A DNA stretch of 64,000 nt from Amycolatopsis vancoresmycina (lineage in GTDB: Bacteria > Actinomycetota > Actinomycetes > Mycobacteriales > Pseudonocardiaceae): positions 310,001 to 374,000 of the forward strand of contig NZ_JNYY01000008.1 of the NCBI RefSeq assembly GCF_000716785.1, read 5' to 3'. The notes under the pieces are model-generated. The model made no database searches. It saw nothing but the letters and a program-made list of their open reading frames with translations, and was not told where the DNA came from. Both the position numbers and the translations under genes were made by a program. Below are positions 34,625 to 42,989 of the stretch, piece by piece (position 1 is the stretch's first letter; the number at the start of each line of letters is the position of its first letter).

Positions 34625-34810
34625 ACCACCCGACTGTAGTGCGGATGGGGGCGATCCGTGGAGTGGAGGAGGCCGGGCTGGGTGGTTCGGGTCGGCGGAG
34701 CAAGCACCGCTCAGCGCCCGCGGCCCAGCTCGGCGAGGCAGGCGTGGCTCGGTGGGGCGGTGCTTGGTCGGCTCGGCGGCCCGATGCTTGCCCGGCTCAG
34801 CTCGGTGAGG
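34625..34810. other. Low-complexity GAGCCGRSCAAGCA-type repeats
   Basis: No gene seen. On the minus strand the DNA has imperfect repeats that read AEPGKHRAAEPTKHRPTEP in one frame, with the unit GCCGAGCC...AAGCA recurring. It directly borders the homopolymer tract and may be a real repetitive linker region or mis-assembled sequence. Confidence 0.4.
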
Positions 34811-34926
34811 CGGGGGGGGGGCGGCGGGGGGGGGGGGCCGGCCCACCCCCCCCCCCCCCCCCCCCCCCCCCGGGGCCCCCCCCCCCCCCCCCCCCCCCGG
34901 GCCCCGGCGGCCCCGGGCGCCCCCCG
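34811..34926. repeat. Poly-G/poly-C tract, probable assembly error
   Basis: About 115 bases almost entirely G then C: G runs broken by single C, then C runs of more than 20 broken by GGGG. Nothing like it occurs elsewhere. It cuts the sulfurtransferase frame at the point where its second half should begin, which suggests lost or garbled sequence rather than natural DNA. Confidence 0.8.
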
Positions 34927-35593
34927 CCACGCGTTCGCCGTCCACACCGACCGCGTCACCACGCCAGCGGCCGTTGTCGTCCGTGTGGGCCGGGAACGGG
35001 GCGTTGACCGCGCCCGGGATGTGGCCGGGGCGGGGGTCCACCGGTTCCGTCTCGCCCGTGTAGCGCTGGGAGGCGCGGGCGTCGAGCAGCAGGCCGTCGC
35101 GGGCCAGGGCGGCCGCCTCGTCCGCGTCGAGGACCGGCATTGCTCCCGGGCGGACCGTGAGGTCGCCCGGCTCCGGGTTCGGCTCCTCCGTGCTCACCGG
35201 GCGGCCCTCGGCCGTCCACGCCGCGTAACCGCCGTCGAGGACCGCGACCTCGTCGTGGCCGGCCCAGCGCAGGAGCCACCACGCGCGGGCCGCCACCGAA
35301 CCGTCCGCGTCGTCGTAGGCCACCACCGGTGCGCCCGCGCGGACGCCGGCCGCGCGCAGGTCGCGCTGCAGGTCCGCCGGGTCGGGCAGCGGGTGGCGGC
35401 CGCCCTCGCCCGGCTCGGCCGCGAGCATGCGGTCGAGGTCGGCGAACACCGCGCCGGGCACGTGCCCCTCGCGGTAGGAGTCGGCGCCGGGCGGGCCGGC
35501 GAGCCGCCAGCGGACGTCGAGGACCACGGGCCGGTCCCCGGCCGGGCCGGCCAGCGCGGCGGCGAGGTCGGTGGTGCTGATCAGCGGACGCAT
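34925..35593 (-). pseudogene. sseA: 3-mercaptopyruvate/thiosulfate sulfurtransferase, truncated
   Basis: The first 210 or so residues of a two-domain rhodanese. Domain one has the inactive-site loop VAYDDADGSVAARAWWLLRW, then VLDGGYAAWTAEGRPVSTEEP; the second begins RPGAMPVLDADEAAAL...LLDARASQRYTGETEPVDPRPGHIPGAVNAPF. After RW (residue 210) the family homology stops and the frame enters the G/C tract. The second domain's active-site Cys (CGSGVTA-type loop) is absent. Normal length is about 280. GGGAGGC precedes the ATG. Either a genuine truncation or, more likely, a damaged assembly of an intact gene. Confidence 0.75.
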
Positions 35594-35813
35594 GCCTCCC
35601 ATCTTCCAGCGGCCGCCCGCCCCGCCGCGCCGGGGTGCGGACATATCCCCCCACCGGCGGCTTGTGACCGATCCGGCCGCCCCCGCCCGGCAGGTGACCG
35701 TGGCTCGGCCGCGGCTGTGGCCGGATCGGCAAGCGCCGGCACCGTACCCCCGAGGCCCGCCGCCGCTGCCGGGGTCAACGACTACGATGAGCAACGCGGA
35801 CGAAGGGGACAGC

Positions 35814-36503
35814 GTGAACGATCTCATCGACACCACCGAGATGTACTTGCGTACCATCTACGAGCTCGAAGAAGAGGGTGTCGTTCCGCTGCGCGCCCGG
35901 ATCGCCGAGCGCCTGCAGCAGAGCGGCCCGACCGTGAGCCAGACCGTCGCCCGGATGGAGCGGGACGGGCTGGTCGTGGTGGCCGACGACCGGCACCTCC
36001 AGCTGACCGACCACGGCCGCGAACTCGCCATCGCGGTGATGCGCAAGCACCGCCTCGCCGAGCGCCTCCTCGTCGACGTGATCGGGCTCGAATGGGAGCA
36101 CGTGCACAACGAGGCGTGCCGGTGGGAGCACGTGATGAGCGAGGCCGTCGAGCGCAAGCTGGTCAAGCTGCTCGACCACCCGACCACCTCCCCCTACGGC
36201 AACCCGATCCCGGGCCTGGACAAGCTGGGCGACGGCGACCCGGCACCGCCCGCGGAGGCCGACCTGGTCCGGCTCGACGAGTTCGCCCGCACCGGCGGCG
36301 GCCGCGTCGAGATCCGGCGCATCGCCGAACACGTCCAGCTGGACGAGTCGCTGATGACCGAGCTCAAGTCCGTCGGCATCGTGCCGGGCGGCACCGTCAC
36401 CGTGGGCAAGGCCAGCGGCGGCACCATCGAGGTCACCGGCGGGGACACCACCGCCCAGGTCGCCAGCTCCGCGCTGCACGCCGTCCTGGCGCAGGCCCGA
36501 TGA
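35814..36503 (+). CDS. ideR: Iron-dependent repressor IdeR/DtxR
   Basis: A 229-residue metal-activated repressor. The HTH lies at about 25-55 (LRARIAERLQQSGPTVSQTVARMERDGL). Metal ligands match DtxR numbering exactly: Met10, His79, Glu83, His98, Cys102, Glu105, His106. The SH3-like C-terminal domain is present (VPGGTVTVGKASGGTIEVTGG). GTG 35814 with AAGGGGA upstream; TACGAT at 35784 could be the -10, leaving a short leader. Controls iron uptake and storage genes in relatives. Its TGA overlaps the galK start, an unusual pairing. Confidence 0.9.
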   Translation: MNDLIDTTEMYLRTIYELEEEGVVPLRARIAERLQQSGPTVSQTVARMERDGLVVVADDRHLQLTDHGRELAIAVMRKHRLAERLLVDVIGLEWEHVHNEACRWEHVMSEAVERKLVKLLDHPTTSPYGNPIPGLDKLGDGDPAPPAEADLVRLDEFARTGGGRVEIRRIAEHVQLDESLMTELKSVGIVPGGTVTVGKASGGTIEVTGGDTTAQVASSALHAVLAQAR

Positions 36504-37684
36504 GCCCCGCTTCGGACGCCGTCGCGGCGTTCCGCACGGTCCACGGCACCGCGCCGGCCGGCGTCTGGTCGGCGCCCGGCCGGGTCAACCTGATCGGCGA
36601 GCACACCGACTACAACGACGGCTTCGTGCTGCCGTTCGCCCTGCCGCACCGGCTGGCCGCGGCGGCGTCGCCCCGCGAGGACGGCGTCCTGACCGTGGCC
36701 ACCCTCGGCGACGACGGCCAGATCCAGCGCACCGGCGAGCTCAAGATCGCCGACCTGGCGCCGGGCACCGTCGACGGGTGGGCCGCGTACCCGGCCGGCG
36801 TCGCCTGGGTGCTGCGCGACCAGGGCTTCACGGCCGGGGCCGACCTGGTCGTCGCCGGGGACGTGCCGTCTGGGGCGGGCCTGTCCTCCTCCCACGCGCT
36901 CGAATGCGCGGTTTCGCTGGCTCTGCTCGGGCTGGCCGGCCTGGAACTGGACGGCACCGGCGACCGCGTCCCGACGCGGCCCCAGGTGGCGCGGTGGGTG
37001 CAGCGGTCGGAGAACGACTTCGTCGGCGCCCCGACCGGCCTGCTCGACCAGACGGCGTCCCTCTGCTGCACCGAGTCCCACGTCCTGTTCCTCGACGTGC
37101 GCTCGGGCGAGCAGGAGCAGGTGCCGTTCGGCCTGGCCGAGGCCGGGCTGCAAGTGCTGATCATGGACACCCGCACGAAGCACTCGCACGCCGAAGGCGG
37201 CTACGGCGAGCGCCGCCGCGGCACCGAACAGGCGGCCGAGCTGCTCGGGGTGAAGGCGCTGCGGGACGTCACCGTCGAGGGCCTCGACGACGCCCTCGGC
37301 CGGCTGCCCGCCGAGCTGGCGCCGCTCGTGCGGCACGTGGTCACCGAGAACCAGCGGGTGCTCGAGACGGTCGAGCTCCTGCGCGCCGGGCGGCTGGCCG
37401 AGATCGGGCCGTACCTGGACGCCTCGCACGTCAGCATGCGCGACGACTACCGGATCTCCACGGCCGAGCTGGACCTCGCGGTCGACGCGGCGCGGGCGGC
37501 CGGTGCGCTCGGCTCGCGGATGACCGGCGGCGGCTTCGGCGGCTCGGCGATCGCGCTGGTCCGCGACGCCGACCTGGACCGGGTCAAGACGGCCGTCGAC
37601 GCGGCGTACGAGAAGGCCGGGTACCGGCGGCCGCGGATGTTCACGGCGGTGCCGTCCCGCGGCGCCGGCCGCGACGAGGCCTGA
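36500..37684 (+). CDS. galK: Galactokinase
   Basis: A 394-residue GHMP kinase phosphorylating galactose to galactose-1-phosphate. SAPGRVNLIGEHTDYNDG is the galactokinase signature; GDVPSGAGLSSSHALECAVSLAL is the ATP loop (His where Ala is common); SENDFVGAPTGLLDQTASL and MTGGGFGGSAIALV complete the set. ATG overlaps the ideR stop (ATGA). A strong terminator follows (37689-37728) before galE, so the Leloir genes are adjacent but perhaps separately controlled. Confidence 0.92.
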   Translation: MSPASDAVAAFRTVHGTAPAGVWSAPGRVNLIGEHTDYNDGFVLPFALPHRLAAAASPREDGVLTVATLGDDGQIQRTGELKIADLAPGTVDGWAAYPAGVAWVLRDQGFTAGADLVVAGDVPSGAGLSSSHALECAVSLALLGLAGLELDGTGDRVPTRPQVARWVQRSENDFVGAPTGLLDQTASLCCTESHVLFLDVRSGEQEQVPFGLAEAGLQVLIMDTRTKHSHAEGGYGERRRGTEQAAELLGVKALRDVTVEGLDDALGRLPAELAPLVRHVVTENQRVLETVELLRAGRLAEIGPYLDASHVSMRDDYRISTAELDLAVDAARAAGALGSRMTGGGFGGSAIALVRDADLDRVKTAVDAAYEKAGYRRPRMFTAVPSRGAGRDEA

Positions 37685-37688
37685 GGCC

Positions 37689-37728
37689 GCGCGGGTCCGG
37701 CCGGGGCAACCCCCGGCCGGACCCGCGC
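37689..37728 (+). terminator. Terminator after galK
   Basis: A perfect 18-bp stem, GCGCGGGTCCGGCCGGGG (37689-37706) with CCCCGGCCGGACCCGCGC (37711-37728), and loop CAAC. Confidence 0.8.
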
Positions 37729-37743
37729 GCCGGCCAGGGGGAA

Positions 37744-37760
37744 GACTGTGGAGCACAGTC
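37744..37760. promoter_or_regulatory. Inverted repeat before galE
   Basis: GACTGTG-GAG-CACAGTC, a 7-bp dyad with a 3-bp centre, ending 23 bases before the galE start. It could be an operator. No regulator gene is adjacent. Confidence 0.35.
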
Positions 37761-37783
37761 ACCCTCGACAGGAAGGCCTGGAC

Positions 37784-38764
37784 GTGTCGGAGCAGAGCAA
37801 CGCCCTGAAGCTGGTCGTGACGGGCGGGGCCGGGTATGTCGGCAGCGTCTGCGCCGCCCGGCTGGTCGAGGCCGGGCACCGGGTCACCGTCGTCGACGAC
37901 CTGTCCACCGGGCACGCCGACGCCGTCCACCCGGACGCGCGGTTCATCGAGGGCGACGCCGCCGAGGTGGCGGGCAGCCTGCTGGGCGAGGGCTTCGACG
38001 GCGTGCTGCACTTCGCGGCCAAGTCGCTGGTCGGCGAGTCGATGACGGATCCGGCGAAGTACTGGGAAGGCAACGTCGTCACGTCGCTGCGGCTGCTTGA
38101 GGCCATGCGCGAGCACGGCACGCCCCGGCTGGTGTTCTCCTCGACCGCGGCGACCTACGGCGAGCCGGAGCAGTCGCCGATCCCGGAGACGGCACCGACG
38201 CGGCCGACCAACACCTACGGCGCCACCAAGCTGGCCATCGACCACGCGATCACCAGCTTCGCCGGCGCGCACGGCCTGGCCGCGGTGAGCCTGCGCTACT
38301 TCAACGTCGCGGGCGCGTACGGCTCCTTCGGGGAGCGCCACACCACGGAGACCCATCTCATTCCTCTCGTTCTCCAGGTCGCCACGGGCGACCGCGAGCG
38401 CATCCAGATCTTCGGCGACGACTACCCGACGCCGGACCACACGGCGGTCCGCGACTACATCCACGTGGTGGACCTCGCGGACGCGCACCTGCTGGCGCTG
38501 AAGCACGCCACGGCGGGTGAGCACCGGATCTACAACCTGGGCAACGGCACGGGGTTCTCCGTTCTCGAGGTGATCGAGGCGTGCCGCGAGGTGACCGGCC
38601 ACGCGGTGCCGGCCGCGGTGGCCCCGCGCCGCGCGGGCGACCCGTCGGTGCTCGTGGCGGCCAGTGACCGGGCTCGCGAAGAGCTCGGGTGGAAGCCGGA
38701 GCGGACCGACCTGGCGGGGATCGTGCGCGACGCCTGGGAGTTCACCCAGTCGCGGCGGGGCTGA
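37784..38764 (+). CDS. galE: UDP-glucose 4-epimerase
   Basis: A 326-residue extended SDR. NAD motif VVTGGAGYVGSVCAARL; substrate motif SSTAATYGEPEQSPIPE; catalytic YGATK; RYFNVAGAYGSFGERH; VRDYIHVVDLADAH. All are classic GalE features. Interconverts UDP-galactose and UDP-glucose for galactose use and envelope sugars. GTG start with AGGAAGG eight bases upstream. A hairpin follows at 38772-38806. Confidence 0.92.
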   Translation: MSEQSNALKLVVTGGAGYVGSVCAARLVEAGHRVTVVDDLSTGHADAVHPDARFIEGDAAEVAGSLLGEGFDGVLHFAAKSLVGESMTDPAKYWEGNVVTSLRLLEAMREHGTPRLVFSSTAATYGEPEQSPIPETAPTRPTNTYGATKLAIDHAITSFAGAHGLAAVSLRYFNVAGAYGSFGERHTTETHLIPLVLQVATGDRERIQIFGDDYPTPDHTAVRDYIHVVDLADAHLLALKHATAGEHRIYNLGNGTGFSVLEVIEACREVTGHAVPAAVAPRRAGDPSVLVAASDRAREELGWKPERTDLAGIVRDAWEFTQSRRG

Positions 38765-38771
38765 CCGCGCG

Positions 38772-38806
38772 ACCGGCGGGCCGCGGGTCTCCGTGAGCCC
38801 GCCGGT
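38772..38806. terminator. Bidirectional terminator
   Basis: ACCGGCGGGC (38772-38781) pairs with GCCCGCCGGT (38797-38806). It lies between converging galE and the DUF4192 gene. Confidence 0.65.
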
Positions 38807-38831
38807 TCACCCGGACCGGTGATTCCGACTG

Positions 38832-38844
38832 GTCCACAGTGGAC
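38832..38844. repeat. GTCCACWGTGGAC palindrome, copy 2
   Basis: GTCCACAGTGGAC in the intergenic space after galE. The only one of the four copies outside a gene. Confidence 0.6.
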
Positions 38845-38906
38845 ACAATCGACCCGGCTCCCGAAGGCGCGGAGCCCGGCCCTGCGTGGCCGGGCAGCAA
38901 GCGCCG

Positions 38907-39956
38907 TCACCGGGCCTCCCCCGTGTCGAAATCCGCCGGCTCCAGGCCCAGCGCAGCCACCGGGTCGGCCGCCGCGGCCAGGCCGCGGATCACCTGGGGT
39001 GGGGTTCCCCGGTCCAGGACCGTCTTCAGCAGCCGCGCCAGCACGTGGCCCGGCGCCGCCGCCAGTGCGTTGTCCAGCGCCATGCCGGCGAAGGCGCCGT
39101 CGCCGCGCATGTACGCCGTGAAGCCCAGCAATACCGCCGGTTCCGCCCGTTCCGGTGCCGGGAGTTCCCGGACCAGCGTCAACCACACGCGCTCGGCCTC
39201 GTGCGCGACCGACGTCTCCGGGGGTATCGCCATGGCGAGGCACAGGTCGCGGATCTCGGGGAGCGCGAGGGCGCCGGCCACCGTCATCGCTTCCTCGTCC
39301 GTGGGCGGGCCCTCGCCGCGGCGGTGGCGTTCGAACTCCGCGCGGATCGCCGATGCCGCCTCGTTCACGTCCGGGCACGGCCACCGCGACAGCGCGGCCG
39401 ACCTGCGGGCCAGCGCTTCCGGTGAGCGCGGGGACAGCAGCGCCTCGAGCTCGTCGCGGCTGTCGAACGCCACCGTGCCGCGCTCGGTGGCGGCGGCCGC
39501 CGTCACCGTGGTGCGGGGGTCCGGCAGCTTGCCGCCGCAGTCCTTCCGCGCGTAACACGCCCAGCGCGCGCCTTCCTTGATGTTCGCCGCCCACAGGGCG
39601 TGCAGCACCGGGAGATCGAGCACGGCCAGTTCGGCCGCCAGGACTTCGACGAAGCCCGCGTGCGGTGGCGGGCTGCCGGGTCTTCGCCGGCCGCCCACGA
39701 TCACCAGCGTCACGCCGGTGTGCGGGCCCGCGGCGAACCGGGACGCCAGGGCCTGTGCCTGGTACGCCCGGTGTTCGCGGCGCGGGAGGTCGCCGCGCAG
39801 GATCAGGCCCATGTCCTGGCCCTCCGGGCCCTGGTGGCCGAGCAGGACGACGGACCGCGTGGGCCGGAAGCCGATCAGGTACGGGAGCGCGGCCAGCAGC
39901 TGCGCGGGATTCCGGGGGTCGGCCGGCGGCCGGCCGGCCGGGGTGGCAGTGGTCAT
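38907..39956 (-). CDS. DUF4192 domain protein
   Basis: A 349-residue cytoplasmic protein typical of actinobacteria. N-terminal NPAQLLAALPYLIGFRPTRSVVLLGHQG and later VTLVIVGGRRRP, VLDLPVLHALWAANIKEGARWACY are the DUF4192 signature; the C-terminal half is helical (LVRELPAPERAEPAVLLGFTAYMRGDGAFAGMALDNALAAAPGH), TPR-like. Function unknown. It stands alone, ending at a shared terminator and starting beside a 338-bp gene-free stretch. Confidence 0.8.
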   Translation of the reverse strand: MTTATPAGRPPADPRNPAQLLAALPYLIGFRPTRSVVLLGHQGPEGQDMGLILRGDLPRREHRAYQAQALASRFAAGPHTGVTLVIVGGRRRPGSPPPHAGFVEVLAAELAVLDLPVLHALWAANIKEGARWACYARKDCGGKLPDPRTTVTAAAATERGTVAFDSRDELEALLSPRSPEALARRSAALSRWPCPDVNEAASAIRAEFERHRRGEGPPTDEEAMTVAGALALPEIRDLCLAMAIPPETSVAHEAERVWLTLVRELPAPERAEPAVLLGFTAYMRGDGAFAGMALDNALAAAPGHVLARLLKTVLDRGTPPQVIRGLAAAADPVAALGLEPADFDTGEAR

Positions 39957-40294
39957 GCCTCCACGGTGGGGCAGGACGGGGCCGGATGGGGCGGTGGCGG
40001 CAAATCTGTGGATCGGCGGGGCCGATGTGGACAGAACCCGCCCGGCGGCGGCCGGGCGGGGCGTTTCTGTCGGTGGGGCGGGCTATGCTGCCCGGCCCCC
40101 GCCGGCCGGACACCGATCGGCTTGCGGGATCCGGGTGGCGGGGGTGCGGGATGGGGCCAGGGTCCAGATGTGACAACCCTGCCGAGGCTCGGGTCCGCCA
40201 CGCTTCCGGATCCCGGGGCCAAGCCCCGATGCCGCCTTGCGGAGGCGCGGGTCGCCACGCCTCCGCCCCCGCGGCGCAGCCCCGACACACCGGC
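39957..40294. other. Intergenic stretch with degenerate tandem hairpin repeat
   Basis: No gene. Two imperfect copies of a unit of about 55 bp begin at 40182 and 40240: GAGGCTCGGGTCCGCCACGC and GAGGCGCGGGTCGCCACGC, each followed by a GC-rich stretch. The first holds a small hairpin CGGGGC/GCCCCG at 40214-40228. It presumably carries the DUF4192 promoter and termination for the M23 gene. Confidence 0.5.
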
Positions 40295-41149
40295 TCAGCC
40301 GCAGTGCTCGAACCCGCTCTCGTAGGTGTTGCTGCCCACCGAACCGCCCCACTTCACGCAGGTGGCGTCAGCGGTCTTCTTCACCGGCCCGGCGTAGTAC
40401 GTGAAGCTGCCGGAATCCGTCACCCGCGCCGCACCCTGAACCTCGAGGAACGCCGAAACCGCGCTGGCCGTGCCGAGCGACGTTGCCTTCAGCGTCGTCA
40501 CGCAGTTCGCCTTGGTGGACGCGTTGTACAGCAGGTACGCCGTGCCCGACGAGTTCGCCAACGCCTGCTGGTCCACCACGGAGAAGCCGTCGCCGCAGAC
40601 CTCTTCGGCCGAGTACGGGTTGCCGCCGCAGTTGTTCTTGCTCGTAAAGCTCGTGTGGGCGTGGTACGGCACCGCCGTGCCGTTCAGCTTCGCCTTCTGC
40701 ACCACTCCGTTGAGGATCTCCTCGAAGTGCAGGTGCGGCCCGCTGACCCCACCGGTCGCGCCGGCCTTGCCGATCTCCCGGCCGCCGGCCACCGATGCGC
40801 CGACGGACACCTCCTGCACCGACAGGTGCGCGTAGCGGGTCTTCCAGCCGCCACCGTGGTCGACCTCGATCCACTTGCCGTAGCTGGTCGCGCCCTTGTC
40901 CTCCACCCGGGTGACGGTGCCGGACGCCGCGGCGAGGACCGGCATGCCGGTGATGCCGTCCTTCTGGAAGTCGACGGAGTACTGCGGGTTGTGGTCGCTG
41001 AACGTCGCCGCGGTCACCGTGACCCCGCACTTGAACGGCACCTGGAAGTTGGGCGCGGCCGAGGCCGTCGCCTGGCCGGCGAGGGTGAGGCCGAGCGCGG
41101 GCAGCGCCGCGGCGGCGGCGAGCAGGGCGAGCCGGCGCAACCTGGACAT
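40295..41149 (-). CDS. Secreted M23-family peptidase
   Basis: A 284-residue exported protein. Signal peptide to about residue 31 (LALLAAAAALPALGLTLAGQATASA). The LytM fold has zinc ligands His53 and Asp60 (SDHNPQYSVDF), His108 and the HLHFE motif (His139, His141). The C-terminal extension of about 110 residues has paired cysteines (NNCGGNPYSAEEVCGDGF) and probably binds wall or substrate. Should cut glycyl or peptidoglycan cross-bridge peptides outside the cell. AGGAGG precedes the ATG. Divergent from the sensor kinase gene, 97 bp apart. Confidence 0.85.
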   Translation of the reverse strand: MSRLRRLALLAAAAALPALGLTLAGQATASAAPNFQVPFKCGVTVTAATFSDHNPQYSVDFQKDGITGMPVLAAASGTVTRVEDKGATSYGKWIEVDHGGGWKTRYAHLSVQEVSVGASVAGGREIGKAGATGGVSGPHLHFEEILNGVVQKAKLNGTAVPYHAHTSFTSKNNCGGNPYSAEEVCGDGFSVVDQQALANSSGTAYLLYNASTKANCVTTLKATSLGTASAVSAFLEVQGAARVTDSGSFTYYAGPVKKTADATCVKWGGSVGSNTYESGFEHCG

Positions 41150-41246
41150 GGGGGAACCTCCTGACAAACGGGACATCTTGACGCCACCCAGCGAAGCCCG
41201 CGCCGGTACATTTTCCGTACAAGCACCCCCGCGGAGGGCTCCCGGA

Positions 41247-42350
41247 ATGACCATGCGACGGCCTCAGGCGCAGGACTGGCTGCGCTGGGCGCTCGTCGCG
41301 GGCCCGATGTTCGCCGCGATGCCCCGCGCGAACTCCCTCGCCTGGGTCCTGATCGGACTCACCCTGGCCCTGTCGGTACCCCTCCTGTGGCTGCACGACG
41401 CCGGCGCGAACCGGTGGGCGCCGGCCGTGGCGGTCGCCGTGGTCGGCACCGCGGCCACGATGCTGGCGGTCGTGCCGAACAGCTGGGCGTCGGTGACGAT
41501 GTTCGGCACCACCTTCTTCGTCGTGCTCCGGCAGCGGACCGGCCCGATCGTGCTGGCCGTCGCGATCGACCTGGCCGCGATCACCTGCTGGGCCGTCCTG
41601 CACGGGACGTGGCAGGGCGCCGTGCCCACGTACGCCGCCGTCGTCGTGATCGTGCTGATCGGGCTGAACCGGCGCGCCCGGCTGGCCCGCATGGAGCAGA
41701 CCGAGCTGGCGCTGGCCCGCGCGCAGACCGCCAACGAGGAGCACGCCCGCGCGGCCGCGCTCGCCGAACGCGCCCGCATCGCCCGCGAGCTGCACGACGT
41801 CCTGGCGCATTCGCTGGCCGGGCTTTCGCTGAACCTGCAGGGCGCCCGGCTGATGCTGGTGCGCGACGGCGCGAGCCCGGACGCCGTCGCCCAGATCGAA
41901 CGAGCCCAGAAACTGGCGTCGGACGGCCTGGCCGAGGCCCGGAAGGCGGTGGCCGCACTGCGCGAGGACGCCGTTCCGGTGGAACGCGCGATCGCCGACC
42001 TGCTCGCCGCGTACCGGCTCGACAGCGGCGCCCGGGCGGACCTGACGGTGCGGGGCGAGCCGCGCGAGCTCGACCCGGCGGTCGGCACCGCGCTCGTCCG
42101 CGCGGTGCAGGAAGCCCTGGCCAACACCCGCAAGCACGCGGCGCAGGCCGACGTCGACGTCACGCTGGACTACGCCGAGGCAGCGGTGCACCTGACCGTG
42201 GCCGACCGCCAGGGCAGGCGCCCGCCGGACGCGCCCGCGGCAGGCTACGGTTTGCGCGGGATGGGCGAACGGGTCGCGCTGCTCGACGGGCGGCTGGAGA
42301 GCGGGCCGGGGGAGGACGGATGGCGGATTCACCTGACGGTGCCGGCGTGA
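41247..42350 (+). CDS. Sensor histidine kinase, NarL/DesK type
   Basis: A 367-residue membrane kinase. About five N-terminal spans (LAWVLIGLTLALSVPLLWL to YAAVVVIVLIGL) without a large external sensor, then a coiled linker, the HisKA_3 box ARIARELHDVLAHSLAGLSLNLQ (His183) and a HATPase domain with EALANTRKHA and GYGLRGMGERV. Pairs with the LuxR-type regulator that overlaps its stop. GGAGG precedes the ATG. The signal is unknown; the divergent M23 peptidase is a possible target. Confidence 0.88.
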   Translation: MTMRRPQAQDWLRWALVAGPMFAAMPRANSLAWVLIGLTLALSVPLLWLHDAGANRWAPAVAVAVVGTAATMLAVVPNSWASVTMFGTTFFVVLRQRTGPIVLAVAIDLAAITCWAVLHGTWQGAVPTYAAVVVIVLIGLNRRARLARMEQTELALARAQTANEEHARAAALAERARIARELHDVLAHSLAGLSLNLQGARLMLVRDGASPDAVAQIERAQKLASDGLAEARKAVAALREDAVPVERAIADLLAAYRLDSGARADLTVRGEPRELDPAVGTALVRAVQEALANTRKHAAQADVDVTLDYAEAAVHLTVADRQGRRPPDAPAAGYGLRGMGERVALLDGRLESGPGEDGWRIHLTVPA

Positions 42351-42988
42351 CGCTGCGCGTCGTGCTGGCCGACGACCAGGCGGTCGTCCGGGAAGGCCTG
42401 GTCACGCTGCTCGGGCTGCTGCCGGGCATCGAGGTGGTCGGCGCCGCGGCCGACGGGCTCGCCGCGCTCGGGCTCGTCGCCGAACACCGGCCCGACGTCG
42501 TGCTGGTCGACCTGCGGATGCCGCGCTGCGACGGCGTCGAGACCACCGAGCGGATCCGCGCGGAGCACCCGGGCACCGAGGTCGTCGTCCTCACCACCTA
42601 CGCCGACGACGAAGCCCTGCTGGCCGCGCTGCGGGCCGGCGCCCGCGGGTTCCTCACCAAGGACGCCGACGCCGAGGCCATCGCGCGGGCGCTGCGCTCG
42701 GCCGCCGCCGGCCAGTCCACTGTGGACGGCGAGCTGCAGCGGCGGCTCGTCGAGGCCGCCGCCCGCACCGCACCGCCGCGCGTCAAGGAGGTCGAGGGCC
42801 TGACCGCGCGCGAAATCGAGGTGCTGCGGCTGATCGCGGCCGGCCTGTCGAACACCGAGATCGCCCGGACCCTGGTGGTCAGCGAGGCGACCGTGAAGAC
42901 CCACGTGAACCACCTGTTCGCCAAGGCCGGCCTGCGCGATCGCGCGCAGGCGGTGGCCTTCGCCTACCGGGCGGGCATCGCCGGCTGA
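42347..42988 (+). CDS. LuxR-type response regulator
   Basis: A 213-residue two-domain regulator. Receiver with acidic pair ADDQ and phosphorylation site Asp55 (VVLVDLRMPRCDG), Thr and Lys (LTTY, FLTKDA); C-terminal LuxR HTH (LTAREIEVLRLIAAGLSNTEIARTLVVSEATVKTHVNHLFAKAGL). The GTG at 42347 overlaps the kinase TGA. An ATG at 42320 with GGAGG before it would add nine residues and cannot be excluded. Partner of the kinase above. Confidence 0.88.
   Translation: MTLRVVLADDQAVVREGLVTLLGLLPGIEVVGAAADGLAALGLVAEHRPDVVLVDLRMPRCDGVETTERIRAEHPGTEVVVLTTYADDEALLAALRAGARGFLTKDADAEAIARALRSAAAGQSTVDGELQRRLVEAAARTAPPRVKEVEGLTAREIEVLRLIAAGLSNTEIARTLVVSEATVKTHVNHLFAKAGLRDRAQAVAFAYRAGIAG
42715..42727. repeat. GTCCACWGTGGAC palindrome, copy 3
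   Basis: GTCCACTGTGGAC inside the response regulator gene, encoding S-T-V-D in the linker between domains. Confidence 0.6.
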
Positions 42989-42989
42989 C

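Noticed and set aside
34625..35857. Continuation of the acuC frame through the poly-C tract into the sulfurtransferase as a single 800-residue fusion
   Set aside because: acuC has its own ATG and conserved start, and the junction is low-complexity Gly/Pro runs from the homopolymer tract, not a real linker.
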